Below are positions 53,691 through 63,102 of a DNA stretch of 64,000 bases, piece after piece. Position numbers and translations under genes: made by a program. Origin of the DNA: Bradyrhizobium viridifuturi (GTDB lineage Bacteria > Pseudomonadota > Alphaproteobacteria > Rhizobiales > Xanthobacteraceae); assembly GCF_001238275.1 (NCBI RefSeq), contig NZ_LGTB01000011.1, positions 124,001-188,000 of the forward strand, given 5' to 3'. Position 1 is the first letter of the stretch. Each line of letters opens with the position of its first letter. The notes under the pieces are model-generated. The model was not told the DNA's origin. It saw nothing but the letters and a program-made list of their open reading frames with translations, and made no database searches.

Positions 53691-54922
53691 TCACACGGCC
53701 TTGAGCAGCGGCGGCTGCGCCGGCCGGATCAGCGCGAAGGCGAGCTGGATGATGCCGCCGGCAAGACCGAGCGCGACGCCGATACGCCAGGCCATGGTGT
53801 AGGAGCCGAGTGAATCGTAGATCACCCCTCCGCCGTAAGCACCGAGGAAGCTGCCAACCTGGTGGCTCATGAACGCAAGGCCCTGGATCATCGCCTGCCA
53901 GCGCAGCCCGAACATCTCGGCCACCGCGCCCGCGACCAGCGGCCCGACACCCATCCAGAGGAATCCCATGATCGCGCCGAACAACAGCGTCGAACCGGGC
54001 GTTGCCGGCAGCATGAAGTACCAGGCGAGCGCCAGCGAGCGCAGGATGTAGATGCCGCCGAGCAGCGCGAGCTTGTTCCAGCGCTGGCCGGCCCAGCCGA
54101 AGAACAGCGAACCCAGCACGTTGAAGCCGCCGATCATGCCGAGCGTCTGCGCGCTCAGCATCGGATCGAGCCCGCAGATCGCGAGATACGACGGCAGATG
54201 CGTGGTGAGGAAGACGAGCTGCATGCCGCAGACCATGTAGGCGCAGGTCATCACCACGAAGGACGCGTTGCCGAACGCGGTCTTCGCCGCGGTCGCCGCC
54301 GTCGCGTTGCCGATGTCGTCACCCGCGGGCTTCGGCAGCGGGATGTTGTCGACACGACCGGCATACAACGCCGCTGGGATCATGCCGATCGACAGGATGA
54401 CAAAGCCGGCGAGCCCGACGCGCCAGCCGAACCCCTCATTGAGGATCTGGCCGATCGCGCCGACAGCAGCGCGCCGAGCGAGCCCGCGGCAGAGACCATG
54501 CCGAGCACGGTCGAGCGCACCATCTCCGGCACGGCGCGCGCGGCGACCGACATCGCGATCGCATTCGCGGTACAGGCGAGCGAAATGCCGATCAGCACGC
54601 CGGCGCCGATCATGATGCTGACGAGGCCATGCGCCGTCGTCATCAGCACGAGGCCCGCGATGTAGGCCAGCGCGCCGACCACCATGATCGGGCGGAAACC
54701 GTAACGCACGGTCATCGCGCCCGCGAGCGGCTGCAGGAAGCCCCAGGCAAGGTTCTGCACCGCGAGCGCGAGCGTGAAATGCGACACCGTAATTCCGATG
54801 TCGTGCGTCAGCGGCTGCATGAAGATGCCGAGGCTCTGCCGCAGGCCCATGCTCAGCGTGAGCATGATGGAGGCGCCGATCAGAATGGGAAGTGTGGGAC
54901 GCAGGACCTGCAACAGGGGCAT
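53691..54922 (-). CDS. MFS transporter, frame broken by an apparent 1-base deletion
   Basis: A ~410-residue twelve-helix major facilitator. The start at 54922 follows GGGAGAACAAGAACA. The N-terminal half (ILIGASIMLTLSMGLRQSLGIFMQPLTHDIG) and the C-terminal half (VVMTCAYMVCGMQLVFLTTHLPSYLA) are in different frames. Adding one C near 54457 joins GALLSAPIGQILNEGFGWRVGLAGFV. Homologous in style to the OFA/NreB-like exporters. Divergent from a TetR gene, which probably controls it. Confidence 0.88.
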
Positions 54923-55055
54923 TGTTCTTGTTCTCCCAAAGGGGCGCGGCACGATAGCCGCAGCCTGCGATTCCCGCTTATTTTAGGTACACAGACCTGT
55001 GTAACTAGGCTATACAGAGCCGCTGTTGTCAAGCGAACAGGATCACCGCCGGCGC

Positions 55056-55657
55056 ATGGCTTCCCCGCCTCCCAAACAGACCATGAAAGAGCGGATCCTC
55101 GAGACCGCCGACAAATTGTTCTACCTGCAGGGCATTCGTGCGATCGGCGTCGACACCATCGCGGCCGAGATCGGCATCAGCAAGCGCACGCTCTACAATC
55201 ACTTCCCGTCGAAGGACGCGCTGATCGAAGCCTATCTGCAGCGCCGCTTCGTCCAGCCCCGCCCGTCCGACAAGCCGCCGGCCGAGCAGATTCTCGCAAC
55301 CTTCGATTCGCTGGAGCGGCGCTTCGCGGCAAAGGATTTTCGCGGCTGCCCGTTCGTGAATGCGGTGGCGAGCTCGGCCCGGAGGACGAGGACCGCAGCG
55401 TTCGCAACATCGCCGTCGCCTTCAAGGAAAGCCGCCGGGTCTGGTTTCGCGATCTGCTGCGGCAGCTCGGCGTCGCCGATGCGGAGGGACTTGCAACCCA
55501 GCTCACGCTGCTGGTCGACGGATCGATCGCCCAGGACCTGGTGCGCGACGATCCGGCCATGGCGCGCGCGGCCAGGGAAGCGGCGCGCGTGCTGCTGGCC
55601 AACGCCGGCGTCAAGGTCGGCGGCTCCGCGCCCGCGGACAAGAAACGCACTGGATAA
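55056..55657 (+). CDS. TetR-family regulator, frame broken by an apparent 1-base deletion
   Basis: A ~200-residue TetR/AcrR protein. The HTH is TMKERILETADKLFYLQGIRAIGVDTIAAEIGISKRTLYNHFPSKDALIEAYL, in one frame. The C-terminal ligand domain (ELGPEDEDRSVRNIAVAFKESRR, VWFRDLLRQLGVADAEGLATQLTLLVDGSIAQDL) is in another. One extra G at 55370 gives AVAELGPED. ATG 55056 is chosen over TTG 55026. Divergent from the MFS gene, suggesting drug- or metabolite-responsive control of it. Confidence 0.9.
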
Positions 55658-55790
55658 ATCCGGTTGCGTAGACAGGTCCGGTTTGGTTGTTAGCTGCGAC
55701 GGCATGCGACGGCATTCCCAGTTTGGATATTCCGTCCGGCGAGATTGACAGCGACCGCGCGACAACCTGCGGCACAACTGGGGAACAACC

Positions 55791-56996
55791 ATGGAAGATC
55801 TGAAGGTGACGGCCACCGGCTACGATTTCGCGCCGGCGCGCGCCGCCATGCAGCGCTACATCGACAACAATCTGCTGTCCGGCATCTCGTCCGCGGTCAT
55901 GGTCGGTCGCGATCTCGTCGATGTCTCCTGCGTCGGCTGGGCCGACAAGGAAGCGCAGATCCCGCTGCGCACCGACCACGTCTTCCGGGTGTTCTCCAAC
56001 ACCAAGCTGATCACCTCCTGCGCCGCGCTGCTGCTGTTCGAGGAAGGCCGATTCCGGCTCGACGATCCGATCGAAACCTACATCCCGCAGCTTGGAAACC
56101 GAAAGGTGCTGCGGCAGGGTGCAACGTCGATCGACGACACCGAGCCGGCGCGGAGCTCGATCACCATCCGCCAATTGCTGAGCCACAGCGCCGGCTTGAG
56201 CTACGGCTTCTTCGATCCCGGCACCGTGATCTTCAAGGCGCTCAACGAGCGCGGCGTGCACAATCCCAACGCGACCCTAGCCGAGATGGTCGATGTGCTG
56301 GCCGGTCTGCCGCTGATCTACCAGCCGGGCACGTCGTGGGAATACTCGCTCGCGATCGACGTGGTCGCGCGCCTGGTCGAGGTGGTCAGTGGCCAGCGCT
56401 TCGACGAATTCATCAAGGCGCGCATCCTCGATCCGCTCGGCATGGTCGATACCGGCTTTGTCGTTCCCGAGCAGGACCAGGGTCGCCTCGTCGCGTATTA
56501 CGCTGGCGCGGATCTGATGGAGCCGATGAAGCCGGGCCTCACTCGCACCGACAATGCGCCCTTCCCCGGCGCCTATCTGCGCCCGGTCGCACGGCTCAAT
56601 GGCGGCGGCGGCCTGGTGTCGACGCTGCCCGACATGGTCGCATTGATCCGCAGCCTGCTGCCCGGCGGTCCGACGCTGCTGAAGCCGGACACCATTGCAG
56701 CGATGATGTCCAACCAGTTGCCCGACGGCCAATGGATCCGCTTTGCGATGATGGGCGAGCAGCCCGGCAAGGCGCATGGACTGGCCGGCGGCCTGATCCT
56801 CAATCCCTCGCCGATCGATCATCCCGATGCGGCCGGCGAATTCTACTGGGGCGGCGTCGCCGGCACGCAGTGGTGGATTTCGCCCAGAAAGGGCATTGCC
56901 GGCGTGATGATGGCGCAGCGCCAAATGGCCTTCGTCCATCCGTTCTCGTTCGAGTTCAAGCGGATGGCGTATGACGCGGTGAAGCGCGGACGTTAG
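55791..56996 (+). CDS. Beta-lactamase-fold serine hydrolase (class C-like esterase)
   Basis: A 401-residue serine hydrolase of the PBP4*/EstB group. The nucleophile motif S-N-T-K is at 69-72 (VFSNTKLITSC). The Tyr motif is in LLSHSAGLSYGFFDPG, and the third motif near HPDAAGEFYWGGVAGTQWWISP is of the WGG type seen in esterases. No signal peptide, so cytosolic, unlike true beta-lactamases. Substrate is probably an ester or small amide; not determined. Confidence 0.9.
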   Translation: MEDLKVTATGYDFAPARAAMQRYIDNNLLSGISSAVMVGRDLVDVSCVGWADKEAQIPLRTDHVFRVFSNTKLITSCAALLLFEEGRFRLDDPIETYIPQLGNRKVLRQGATSIDDTEPARSSITIRQLLSHSAGLSYGFFDPGTVIFKALNERGVHNPNATLAEMVDVLAGLPLIYQPGTSWEYSLAIDVVARLVEVVSGQRFDEFIKARILDPLGMVDTGFVVPEQDQGRLVAYYAGADLMEPMKPGLTRTDNAPFPGAYLRPVARLNGGGGLVSTLPDMVALIRSLLPGGPTLLKPDTIAAMMSNQLPDGQWIRFAMMGEQPGKAHGLAGGLILNPSPIDHPDAAGEFYWGGVAGTQWWISPRKGIAGVMMAQRQMAFVHPFSFEFKRMAYDAVKRGR

Positions 56997-57015
56997 CAGA
57001 CTGCGTTTACGACAA

Positions 57016-57122
57016 TGCTGTCGTCACCCGCGAAAGCGGGTGACCCTGTATTCCAGAGACGGCTCAGCTTGAATCGAGAGGCCGCGGCGTACTGGATACC
57101 CCGCATTCGCGGGGTATGACGG
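57016..57122. repeat. REP-type intergenic element
   Basis: GTCGTCACCCGCGAAAGCGGGTGA is a hairpin at the left end and CCCCGCATTCGCGGGGTATGACGGC one at the right end, between serine hydrolase (+) and pleD (-). Confidence 0.7.
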
Positions 57123-57153
57123 CGAGTGTTGTGGATGTTGTGAAGCGCGGCCG

Positions 57154-58527
57154 TTAGGCCGCCGCGGAAACCACGCGGTTGCGGCCGTCGTGCTTGGCGC
57201 GATAGAGCGCGGTGTCGGCGCGCTTCAGCACGTCCGAGACCGGCTCGCCCTTGCGCTCCAGCGTGGTGAGACCGATCGAGATCGTCACCGTGATCCGCTT
57301 GCCGCCCTTGTCGACGGCGAACGGCTCGCCCGCGATCGAGCGGCGCAGCCGCTCGGCAACCATGCCGGCGACATGCAGATCGGTCTCGGGCATCACGATC
57401 ACGAACTCCTCGCCGCCATAGCGGCAGGCCAGATCGATGCCGCGGATCGACTTGCGGATGCGAACGGCGAATTCGCGCAGCACGTCGTCGCCGGCATCGT
57501 GGCCGTAGGTGTCGTTGATCGCCTTGAAGTAGTCGATGTCGAGGATCATCAGCGCCAGCGGCTTGCCGCGGACCGAGGCCTGCTCCGCCAGCGTCGCGAG
57601 GTGGCTCTCCATGTAGCGCCGGTTGTTGAGGCCGGTCAGCGCATCCGTGATCGCCATCTCGATCGAGTTCTGCACGTTGTCGCGCAGATGATCGGTGTAG
57701 CGGCGACGGCGGATCTGGGTGCGCGCCCGTGCCAGCAATTCATTCTTGTCGACGGGACGCAGCAGATAGTCGTTGACGCCGATCTCGAGCCCGCGCATCA
57801 GCCGCGTGTTGTTGTCGGCATCGGAGACGGCGAGAATCGGCACCTGCCGCGTGCGCTCCAGCGAGCGGGCCTGACTGCACAGCCGCAGGCCGTCGTAATT
57901 GTCGAGGCTGAGCGACACGATCAGGAGGTCGTAATTGCCCTCCGCGGCGTGGAACAAGGCTTCCGACGGATTAACCTCGACATCGACGGTATGCTCGGCG
58001 GCGAGGATCGGCGCCAGCTTCTCGTAGGACGATGGCCGGTCGTCCACCAAGAGGATGCGGCCGCCGGTGCCACGATCCGCAATCGCGCTGCGCTCGGGCG
58101 CCTGCATGCCGATCTCGAGCGAGGTGATGGCGCGCATGCGCAGCTCATCAGTCATCATCTTCAGCCGCGTCAGCGAGCGCACGCGCGCGATCAGCACGAC
58201 GTCGGACACCGGCTTGGTCAGAAAGTCGTCGGCGCCGGCTTCAAGCCCACGCACGCGGTCGGCGGGACTGTCGAGCGCGGTGACGATGACCACCGGAATG
58301 AAATGGGTCGCCGGATTCGACTTCAGCCGGCGGCAGACCTCGAAGCCATCCATATCAGGCATCATGACGTCGAGCAGGATGATGTCGCATTCGGCGCGCG
58401 CGCAGAGTTCCAGCGCCTCGGTCCCGTTGGAGGCGGTCAGCACATCGAAGTATTCGGCCGACAGGCGGGCTTCCAACAGCTTGACGTTCGCCGGAACGTC
58501 ATCGACGACGAGGATACGCGCGGACAT
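57154..58527 (-). CDS. pleD: Response regulator diguanylate cyclase PleD
   Basis: Makes cyclic di-GMP and controls the motile-to-sessile switch at the cell pole. Of 457 residues, 1-120 are a receiver with phosphoacceptor Asp53 (DIILLDVMMPDMDG). Residues ~155-275 are a second receiver that lacks the Asp (YDLLIVSLSLDNYDG), a degenerate adaptor as in Caulobacter PleD. The C-terminus is GGDEF with an active CRYGGEEF signature. SIRGID five residues ahead is the RxxD inhibitory site. divK lies 15 bases upstream on the same strand. Confidence 0.96.
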   Translation of the reverse strand: MSARILVVDDVPANVKLLEARLSAEYFDVLTASNGTEALELCARAECDIILLDVMMPDMDGFEVCRRLKSNPATHFIPVVIVTALDSPADRVRGLEAGADDFLTKPVSDVVLIARVRSLTRLKMMTDELRMRAITSLEIGMQAPERSAIADRGTGGRILLVDDRPSSYEKLAPILAAEHTVDVEVNPSEALFHAAEGNYDLLIVSLSLDNYDGLRLCSQARSLERTRQVPILAVSDADNNTRLMRGLEIGVNDYLLRPVDKNELLARARTQIRRRRYTDHLRDNVQNSIEMAITDALTGLNNRRYMESHLATLAEQASVRGKPLALMILDIDYFKAINDTYGHDAGDDVLREFAVRIRKSIRGIDLACRYGGEEFVIVMPETDLHVAGMVAERLRRSIAGEPFAVDKGGKRITVTISIGLTTLERKGEPVSDVLKRADTALYRAKHDGRNRVVSAAA

Positions 58528-58542
58528 TGCACCACAACTCCC

Positions 58543-58908
58543 CTATCCGATAAAGCGTCGGACAGTCTCAATAAATTTGCCGACCGAGATCGGCTTGGAC
58601 AAATAGGCTTCGCAGCCGCCCTCGCGGATGCGTTCTTCGTCGCCCTTCATGGCGAAGGCGGTGACCGCGACCACCGGAATCGCACGCAGATCGGGATCGT
58701 CCTTGATCCAGCGCGTGACCTCGAGGCCGGAAACCTGGGGTAGCTGAATATCCATCAAAATGAGATCGGGGCGCAGCTTGCGGACGAGATCAAGCGCTTC
58801 GAAGCCATTGCTGGTGCCCGAAGTCTGATAGCCATGCGCTTCCAACAGATCGCGAAAGAGCTTCATGTTGAGCTCATTGTCCTCCACGATCAGGACGGTT
58901 TTGGCCAT
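58543..58908 (-). CDS. divK: Cell-cycle single-domain response regulator DivK
   Basis: A 121-residue receiver-only protein of the PleC/DivJ-DivK system that controls polarity and CtrA activity. Acidic pocket [11 protein letters not shown], phosphoacceptor Asp53 ([14 protein letters not shown]), and LSKPIS with the conserved Lys. The ATG at 58908 matches DivK length; the frame upstream is not coding. divK-pleD is the classical alphaproteobacterial pair. Confidence 0.96.
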   Translation of the reverse strand: MAKTVLIVEDNELNMKLFRDLLEAHGYQTSGTSNGFEALDLVRKLRPDLILMDIQLPQVSGLEVTRWIKDDPDLRAIPVVAVTAFAMKGDEERIREGGCEAYLSKPISVGKFIETVRRFIG

Positions 58909-59136
58909 CCCGTCCCTCCCAAACCCAGGAGACGCGCCCGGCTGCGGCACCTCACGCACCGCGCTCGGGACGCGTCGAAAATGTGAATTCAAACTAGCGC
59001 CAGAATCGCTCTAACCCGTTAACCCGACATCCAACTTCCGCAGCGTGGTTTCCGTTGCTTGAACACACGCGGAAGACTCGGGCATGATGGGCTTCTCAAT
59101 AGAGACCATAAGTTAACGGAAAGGCAAACCGGCGCG

Positions 59137-59436
59137 TTGAAAAAGCCTGTTCACAACCCCCGGGAAGTTGCTGAAATCGTTGCGATTCAGGCGCTCGGCT
59201 TCATTGCCGGCGATCCCGAACGGCTGGGCTTGTTCCTGGCTGAGTCCGGAATCGGTCCGGAGACGCTGCGGAACGCTGCGTCCAATCCTCAATTTCTTGC
59301 GAGCGTGCTCGATTTCGTGATGCGCGACGACGCCACCGTGAAGGCGTTCGCCGCCGCCTCCGAACTGCACCCGACCAACATCGCTGCCGCCCACCAGGCG
59401 CTGGGCGACCCGAGATGGGAGCGCGACGTGCCGTGA
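59137..59436 (+). CDS. DUF3572-family protein
   Basis: A ~99-residue protein, KKPVHNPREVAEIVAIQALGFIAGDPERLGLFLAESGIGPETLRNAA, wholly helical, of the DUF3572 group that accompanies dinB and divK in alphaproteobacteria. A TTG at 59137 with GGAAAGG upstream is the likely start because the preceding in-frame residues look non-coding; the frame is open from 59059. Its stop overlaps the dinB start (GTGA). Function unknown. Confidence 0.8.
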   Translation: MKKPVHNPREVAEIVAIQALGFIAGDPERLGLFLAESGIGPETLRNAASNPQFLASVLDFVMRDDATVKAFAAASELHPTNIAAAHQALGDPRWERDVP

Positions 59437-60725
59437 CGACGGCGGCGGCAGCTCCCGACGGCCCCCTCAGTTTCTGCCGAGACTGCCTCGGCGATCTCGA
59501 TATCAAGGTGAAGCGATGCAGCCATTGCGGGTCGCCGCGACTGGTACGTCACCGCACCCTGCCCGCGCTGGCGCTGGCGCATATCGATTGCGACGCGTTC
59601 TACGCCACCGTCGAGAAACGCGACAATCCTGAGATCGCCGACCGCCCTGTCATCATCGGCGGCGGCAAACGCGGCGTCGTGTCGGCCGCCTGCTACATCG
59701 CCCGCACCTACGGTGTCCGCTCGGCGATGCCGATGTTCAAGGCGCGGGAACTCTGCCCCGACGCAACCGTGATTCCGCCCGACATGGCGAAATATGTCCG
59801 GGTCGGCCGCGAGGTGCGCCAGGCGATGCAGGCGCTGACGCCGCTGGTCGAGCCGCTGTCGATCGACGAGGCGTTCCTCGATCTCTCCGGCACGCAGCGC
59901 GTCCACGGCATGATCCCTGCCAAGGTGCTCGCCAAATTCGCCCGCGAGGTCGAGCGCGACATCGGCATCACGGTGTCAGTCGGGCTGTCCTGCAACAAGT
60001 TCCTCGCCAAGATCGCCTCCGATCTCGACAAGCCGAGGGGCTTTGCCGCGCTCGACCAGGACGAGGCACGCGAGATGCTGGCCGGCAAACCGGTCGGCTT
60101 CATTTATGGCGTTGGCCCGGCGACCCAGGAGAAGCTCGTGCAGCGCGGTTTCCGCGTCATCGCCGATTTGCAGCGCGCCGACGAGAACGAGTTGATGAAG
60201 CAGTTCGCGAGCGAAGGCCGCAGGCTGTGGCGGCTGGCGCGCGGCATCGACGACCGCAGCGTGGTGCCCGATCGCGGCGCCAAGACGATCTCGAGCGAAA
60301 CCACTTTCGAGACCGATATCCGCGATCTCGCAACGCTGGAAAAACTGCTCTGGAAGCTGTCGGAGAAGACCTCGGCGCGGCTGAAGAGCAGCGACCTCTC
60401 TGGCTGCACCATCACGCTGAAGCTGAAGACCGCGGACTTCCGCCAGCGCACCCGATCGCAATCGATCCAGACCCCGACCCAATTGGCCGCAAAGATCTTT
60501 GCGGTGACGCGCGAGATGCTGGCCAGGGAGATCGATGGCACCGCGTTCCGCCTGATGGGCGCCGGCGTCAGCGCGCTGCGCCCGGGCGCGCAGGCCAATG
60601 ATTCCGACATGCTCGACCGCCGCTCGGCGCACGCCGAACGCGCGATGGACAATCTGCGCAAGAAATTCGGCAACGCCGCCGTGATCCGGGGCATTGCCTA
60701 TGAGGGGCCGGGAAAGCCGGAATAG
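59433..60725 (+). CDS. dinB: DNA polymerase IV with N-terminal zinc ribbon
   Basis: Y-family translesion polymerase. Before the polymerase core there is a ~30-residue C4 ribbon (FCRDCLGDLDIKVKRCSHCGS). The core has HIDCDAFYATVEKRDNP (first metal Asp), RPVIIGGGKRGVVSAACYIARTYGVRSAMP, LSIDEAFLDLSG (catalytic Asp-Glu), the helix-hairpin-helix FIYGVGPATQEKL and the little finger. GTG 59433 overlaps the DUF3572 stop (GTGA) with GGGAG upstream; ATG 59415 is the alternative start. Confidence 0.95.
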   Translation: MTTAAAAPDGPLSFCRDCLGDLDIKVKRCSHCGSPRLVRHRTLPALALAHIDCDAFYATVEKRDNPEIADRPVIIGGGKRGVVSAACYIARTYGVRSAMPMFKARELCPDATVIPPDMAKYVRVGREVRQAMQALTPLVEPLSIDEAFLDLSGTQRVHGMIPAKVLAKFAREVERDIGITVSVGLSCNKFLAKIASDLDKPRGFAALDQDEAREMLAGKPVGFIYGVGPATQEKLVQRGFRVIADLQRADENELMKQFASEGRRLWRLARGIDDRSVVPDRGAKTISSETTFETDIRDLATLEKLLWKLSEKTSARLKSSDLSGCTITLKLKTADFRQRTRSQSIQTPTQLAAKIFAVTREMLAREIDGTAFRLMGAGVSALRPGAQANDSDMLDRRSAHAERAMDNLRKKFGNAAVIRGIAYEGPGKPE

Positions 60726-60744
60726 TCCGGGGCTCGACCGCGAC

Positions 60745-60842
60745 GCGAACTCCGTCATCGCGAGGAGCGCAGCGACGAAGCGATCCATCGCTCCGCACGC
60801 GCGGAGGTATGGATTGCTTAGCTGCGCTCGCAATGACGGAGA
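60745..60842. repeat. REP-type palindrome CTCCGTCATCGCGAGGAGCG ... CGCTCGCAATGACGGAG
   Basis: Outer arms CTCCGTCAT and ATGACGGAG with inner GAAGCGATCCAT / ATGGATTGCTTAGC. Between convergent dinB (+) and the RidA gene (-). Confidence 0.75.
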
Positions 60843-60852
60843 GCGTCTTCCC

Positions 60853-61254
60853 TCAATCCGTAACCGCAACAGCCTCGATCTCGATCAGCCATTCCGGCGC
60901 TGCGAGCGCGGTGACGCCGACGAGCGTAGAGGCCGGCGGCTCCATGCCCTCGAAGAACGCCGAGCGCGCCTTGCCGATGATCGGGCGGAGCTCCGGCTTG
61001 TAGCCGACCACGAAGGTCGTGATCTTGACGATGTTGGAATAGCTCGCACCGGCGGCCTTCAGCGCCATGCCGAGGTTCTGCATCACCTGCGTGGTCTGCG
61101 CGGCGAGATCGCCGGCACCGACCACCCGCCCCTCCTCGTCCGTGGACACCTGACCCGAAATGTAGATCGTGCGCGCGCCAGAGGCGACGACGACGTGGGA
61201 GTAAGCCGGATTGTGATGCAGGCCGCTGGGACGAAGGTGGTCGCGCTTGCTCAT
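60853..61254 (-). CDS. RidA family protein
   Basis: A 133-residue RidA/YjgF protein, of the group that hydrolyses reactive enamines and imines. Motifs: IYISGQVSTDEEGRVVGAGDLAAQTTQVMQNLGMALKAAGASYSNIVKITTFV and PASTLVGVTALAAPEWLIEIEAVA. The position of the catalytic Arg of true RidA (near residue 105) reads PPASTLVGV rather than P-x-R-x-x-V, so deaminase activity is doubtful. ATG 61254 was chosen. Confidence 0.9.
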   Translation of the reverse strand: MSKRDHLRPSGLHHNPAYSHVVVASGARTIYISGQVSTDEEGRVVGAGDLAAQTTQVMQNLGMALKAAGASYSNIVKITTFVVGYKPELRPIIGKARSAFFEGMEPPASTLVGVTALAAPEWLIEIEAVAVTD

Positions 61255-61339
61255 GATGTGCCTCCCTGACACGAATGTATCGGGAAGCGTACTCGTGTCG
61301 GATGGTTCCGGCCAGAGCAGTCTCGCGGGGGATTTTTTG

Positions 61340-61482
61340 CTCCGCTGTCGTCCCTGCGAAAGCAGGGACCCATAACCACCGAAGGTGATTATTGCGCGAC
61401 GCTGGAGCCACAGCCCCCTTAATAACTCAACGCGGTGGTTATGGGTCCCGGGTCGCGCTCCGCTTGCCCGGGACGACACTGA
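61340..61482. repeat. REP-type palindrome GTCGTCCCTGCG ... GGGACGAC
   Basis: GTCGTCCCTGCGAAAGCAGGGACCCATAACCACC at the left and GGTGGTTATGGGTCCCGG ... CCCGGGACGAC at the right are inverted copies over ~50 bases. Between the RidA gene and eipB, both on the minus strand. Confidence 0.8.
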
Positions 61483-61504
61483 ATGTGTGGCTACAGCCAG
61501 CCGC

Positions 61505-62368
61505 TCACTTGCAGGGCTTGGAATCCCTGACGTCGAACTTGTCCAGCGCGCCGGAGATCACGAAATCGTTGTAGTCCAGCACCAGCGCGCGGGAGACACC
61601 GTTCTCGTAGAGCTCGAACGACATCGCGTAGACCGGCGTCTGCTCGCCATCCTTGGCCCGCGCGTCGCTGTCATAATAGCTCACCGTCACCGGCCAGCGC
61701 GTCATGGTCTTCATCGCATCGCTCGCGGTCGACGGATCGGGCGACGACGGCGCGCGGTCGCCCGCGATCGGCCGGCCGATCACGGTCAGCGTGTTGTAGA
61801 TCTTCTCGCCATTGTCGGAGCCGTCATAGACGGTCTGTTCCAGCACCGATTTGCCGTCACGGGCCGCGGCGATGATGTGCTGGATCTGCTCGGTCGGGAA
61901 CACGATCTTGCCGTCGATATTGAATGTCTTCTTCACCGGCTGGGTCAGCTTCACGGTGATATGATCGCCGACCCGCTCGGCGATGCCGTCGACCGGCGAG
62001 GATGCACTGTCGTTCATCCGCGTGTCGATCTTGAAGCGGTAGCTCTTGCCCGACGCGTCCTCCCAGGACGAGGAGCGCAGGTCGGACAGCGTCACCTTGC
62101 CCTCACCGCTGTCGAGCTCCGACACCTGGCGGAATTCCGAGGTGTAGCCTTCGCAGGAGTTGCCGGAGAAATTGTACAGGATGCGCCCGCGTGCATCGCT
62201 GACCGAATTGGAGCCGCGTGATTTCACGAGGCTCAGATCGTACAGCGCCTGGTGCGCGAGAAACGGCCCGCTTGCCGCGGCGGCGGCCCCATGAACCGGA
62301 GCGGATCCTGCGGCAACGGCGATCGTAAGCACCAGGGCACGCGACGGATTCCGGAACGGCAAGATCAT
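61505..62368 (-). CDS. Cell-envelope integrity protein EipB (DUF1849)
   Basis: A 287-residue periplasmic protein of the DUF1849/EipB family, which in Brucella forms a spiral beta-sheet and supports envelope integrity. Signal segment ALVLTIAVAAGSAPVHGAAAA; then FLAHQALYDLSLVKSRGSNSV, LYNFSGNSCEGYTSEFRQ, and KFDVRDSKPCK at the end. The two cysteines, in NSCEGY and the C-terminal KPCK, match the conserved EipB disulfide. ATG 62368 has GAGGACAAACC upstream. Confidence 0.92.
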   Translation of the reverse strand: MILPFRNPSRALVLTIAVAAGSAPVHGAAAAASGPFLAHQALYDLSLVKSRGSNSVSDARGRILYNFSGNSCEGYTSEFRQVSELDSGEGKVTLSDLRSSSWEDASGKSYRFKIDTRMNDSASSPVDGIAERVGDHITVKLTQPVKKTFNIDGKIVFPTEQIQHIIAAARDGKSVLEQTVYDGSDNGEKIYNTLTVIGRPIAGDRAPSSPDPSTASDAMKTMTRWPVTVSYYDSDARAKDGEQTPVYAMSFELYENGVSRALVLDYNDFVISGALDKFDVRDSKPCK

Positions 62369-62631
62369 GGTTTGTCCTCGAGGAGGCAGGGATTCGGCAC
62401 AATAGTGACGGTGGTATTGCGCCGCAACTGGGGCAAGTCTGACAAAATTGCAATGTCGGCGGCGAAATTGCCGTGGTTTTCGGCAGTTCTCCCTGCAATT
62501 CCGCACGTCGCGGCCACCACGCCCTCACGTGACCGTCGCTTGCAACCGGCGGCACGATGCGCGAAACAATCGAAACAAACTTGGCCCTGACCGCGTTTCA
62601 GGCTTCGTGCAATCCAATTGGGGGACAAAAA

Positions 62632-63099
62632 ATGGCGGGTACCGTCGAACAGAAACTGGCGTCACAGGGCATCACACTTCCCGAGCCGACCTCCCCGGTC
62701 GCGAACTATGTCCCCTTCGTCCGCAGCGGAAACCTGCTGTTCATCTCCGGCCAGGTCTGTTTCAACGCCGAAGGCAAGCTGATCGCCAAGGGCAAGCTGG
62801 GGGCCGGCGTCACGCTCGAGCAAGGCGTCGCCGCGGCGCAGGGCTGCGCGATCAACCTGCTGGCGCAGATCAAGGCCGCGCTCGGCGATCTCGACAAGGT
62901 CGTGCGCGTGGTGCGATTGGGCGGCTTCATCAACTCCGCGCCCGACTTCTTCGACGGCCCGAAGGTGCTGAACGGCGCCTCCGATCTGATGGTCGCGGCG
63001 TTCGGCGACAAGGGCCGCCACGCCCGCACCACCGTCGGTGTCGCCTCGCTGCCCGCAGATGCCGCGGTCGAGGTCGAAGGCGTGTTCGAAGTCGCCTGA
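62632..63099 (+). CDS. RidA family protein
   Basis: A 155-residue RidA-like protein of the longer YjgF subgroup: LPEPTSPVANYVPFVRSGNLLFISGQVCFNAEGKLI, VAAAQGCAINLLAQIKAALGDLDKVVRVVRLGGF, GRHARTTVGVASLPADAAVEVEGVFEV. Here HARTTVGV contains the Arg-x-x-x-Val pattern expected of active RidA, unlike the protein at 60853. GGGGGAC precedes ATG 62632. Four bases separate it from the phosphodiesterase gene, which suggests an operon. Confidence 0.92.
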   Translation: MAGTVEQKLASQGITLPEPTSPVANYVPFVRSGNLLFISGQVCFNAEGKLIAKGKLGAGVTLEQGVAAAQGCAINLLAQIKAALGDLDKVVRVVRLGGFINSAPDFFDGPKVLNGASDLMVAAFGDKGRHARTTVGVASLPADAAVEVEGVFEVA

Positions 63100-63102
63100 T
63101 CG

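Noticed and set aside
58990-59125. Possible CtrA sites (GTTAAC words) upstream of divK
   Set aside because: Two GTTAAC words are present but not in the TTAA-N7-TTAA arrangement; too weak to list.
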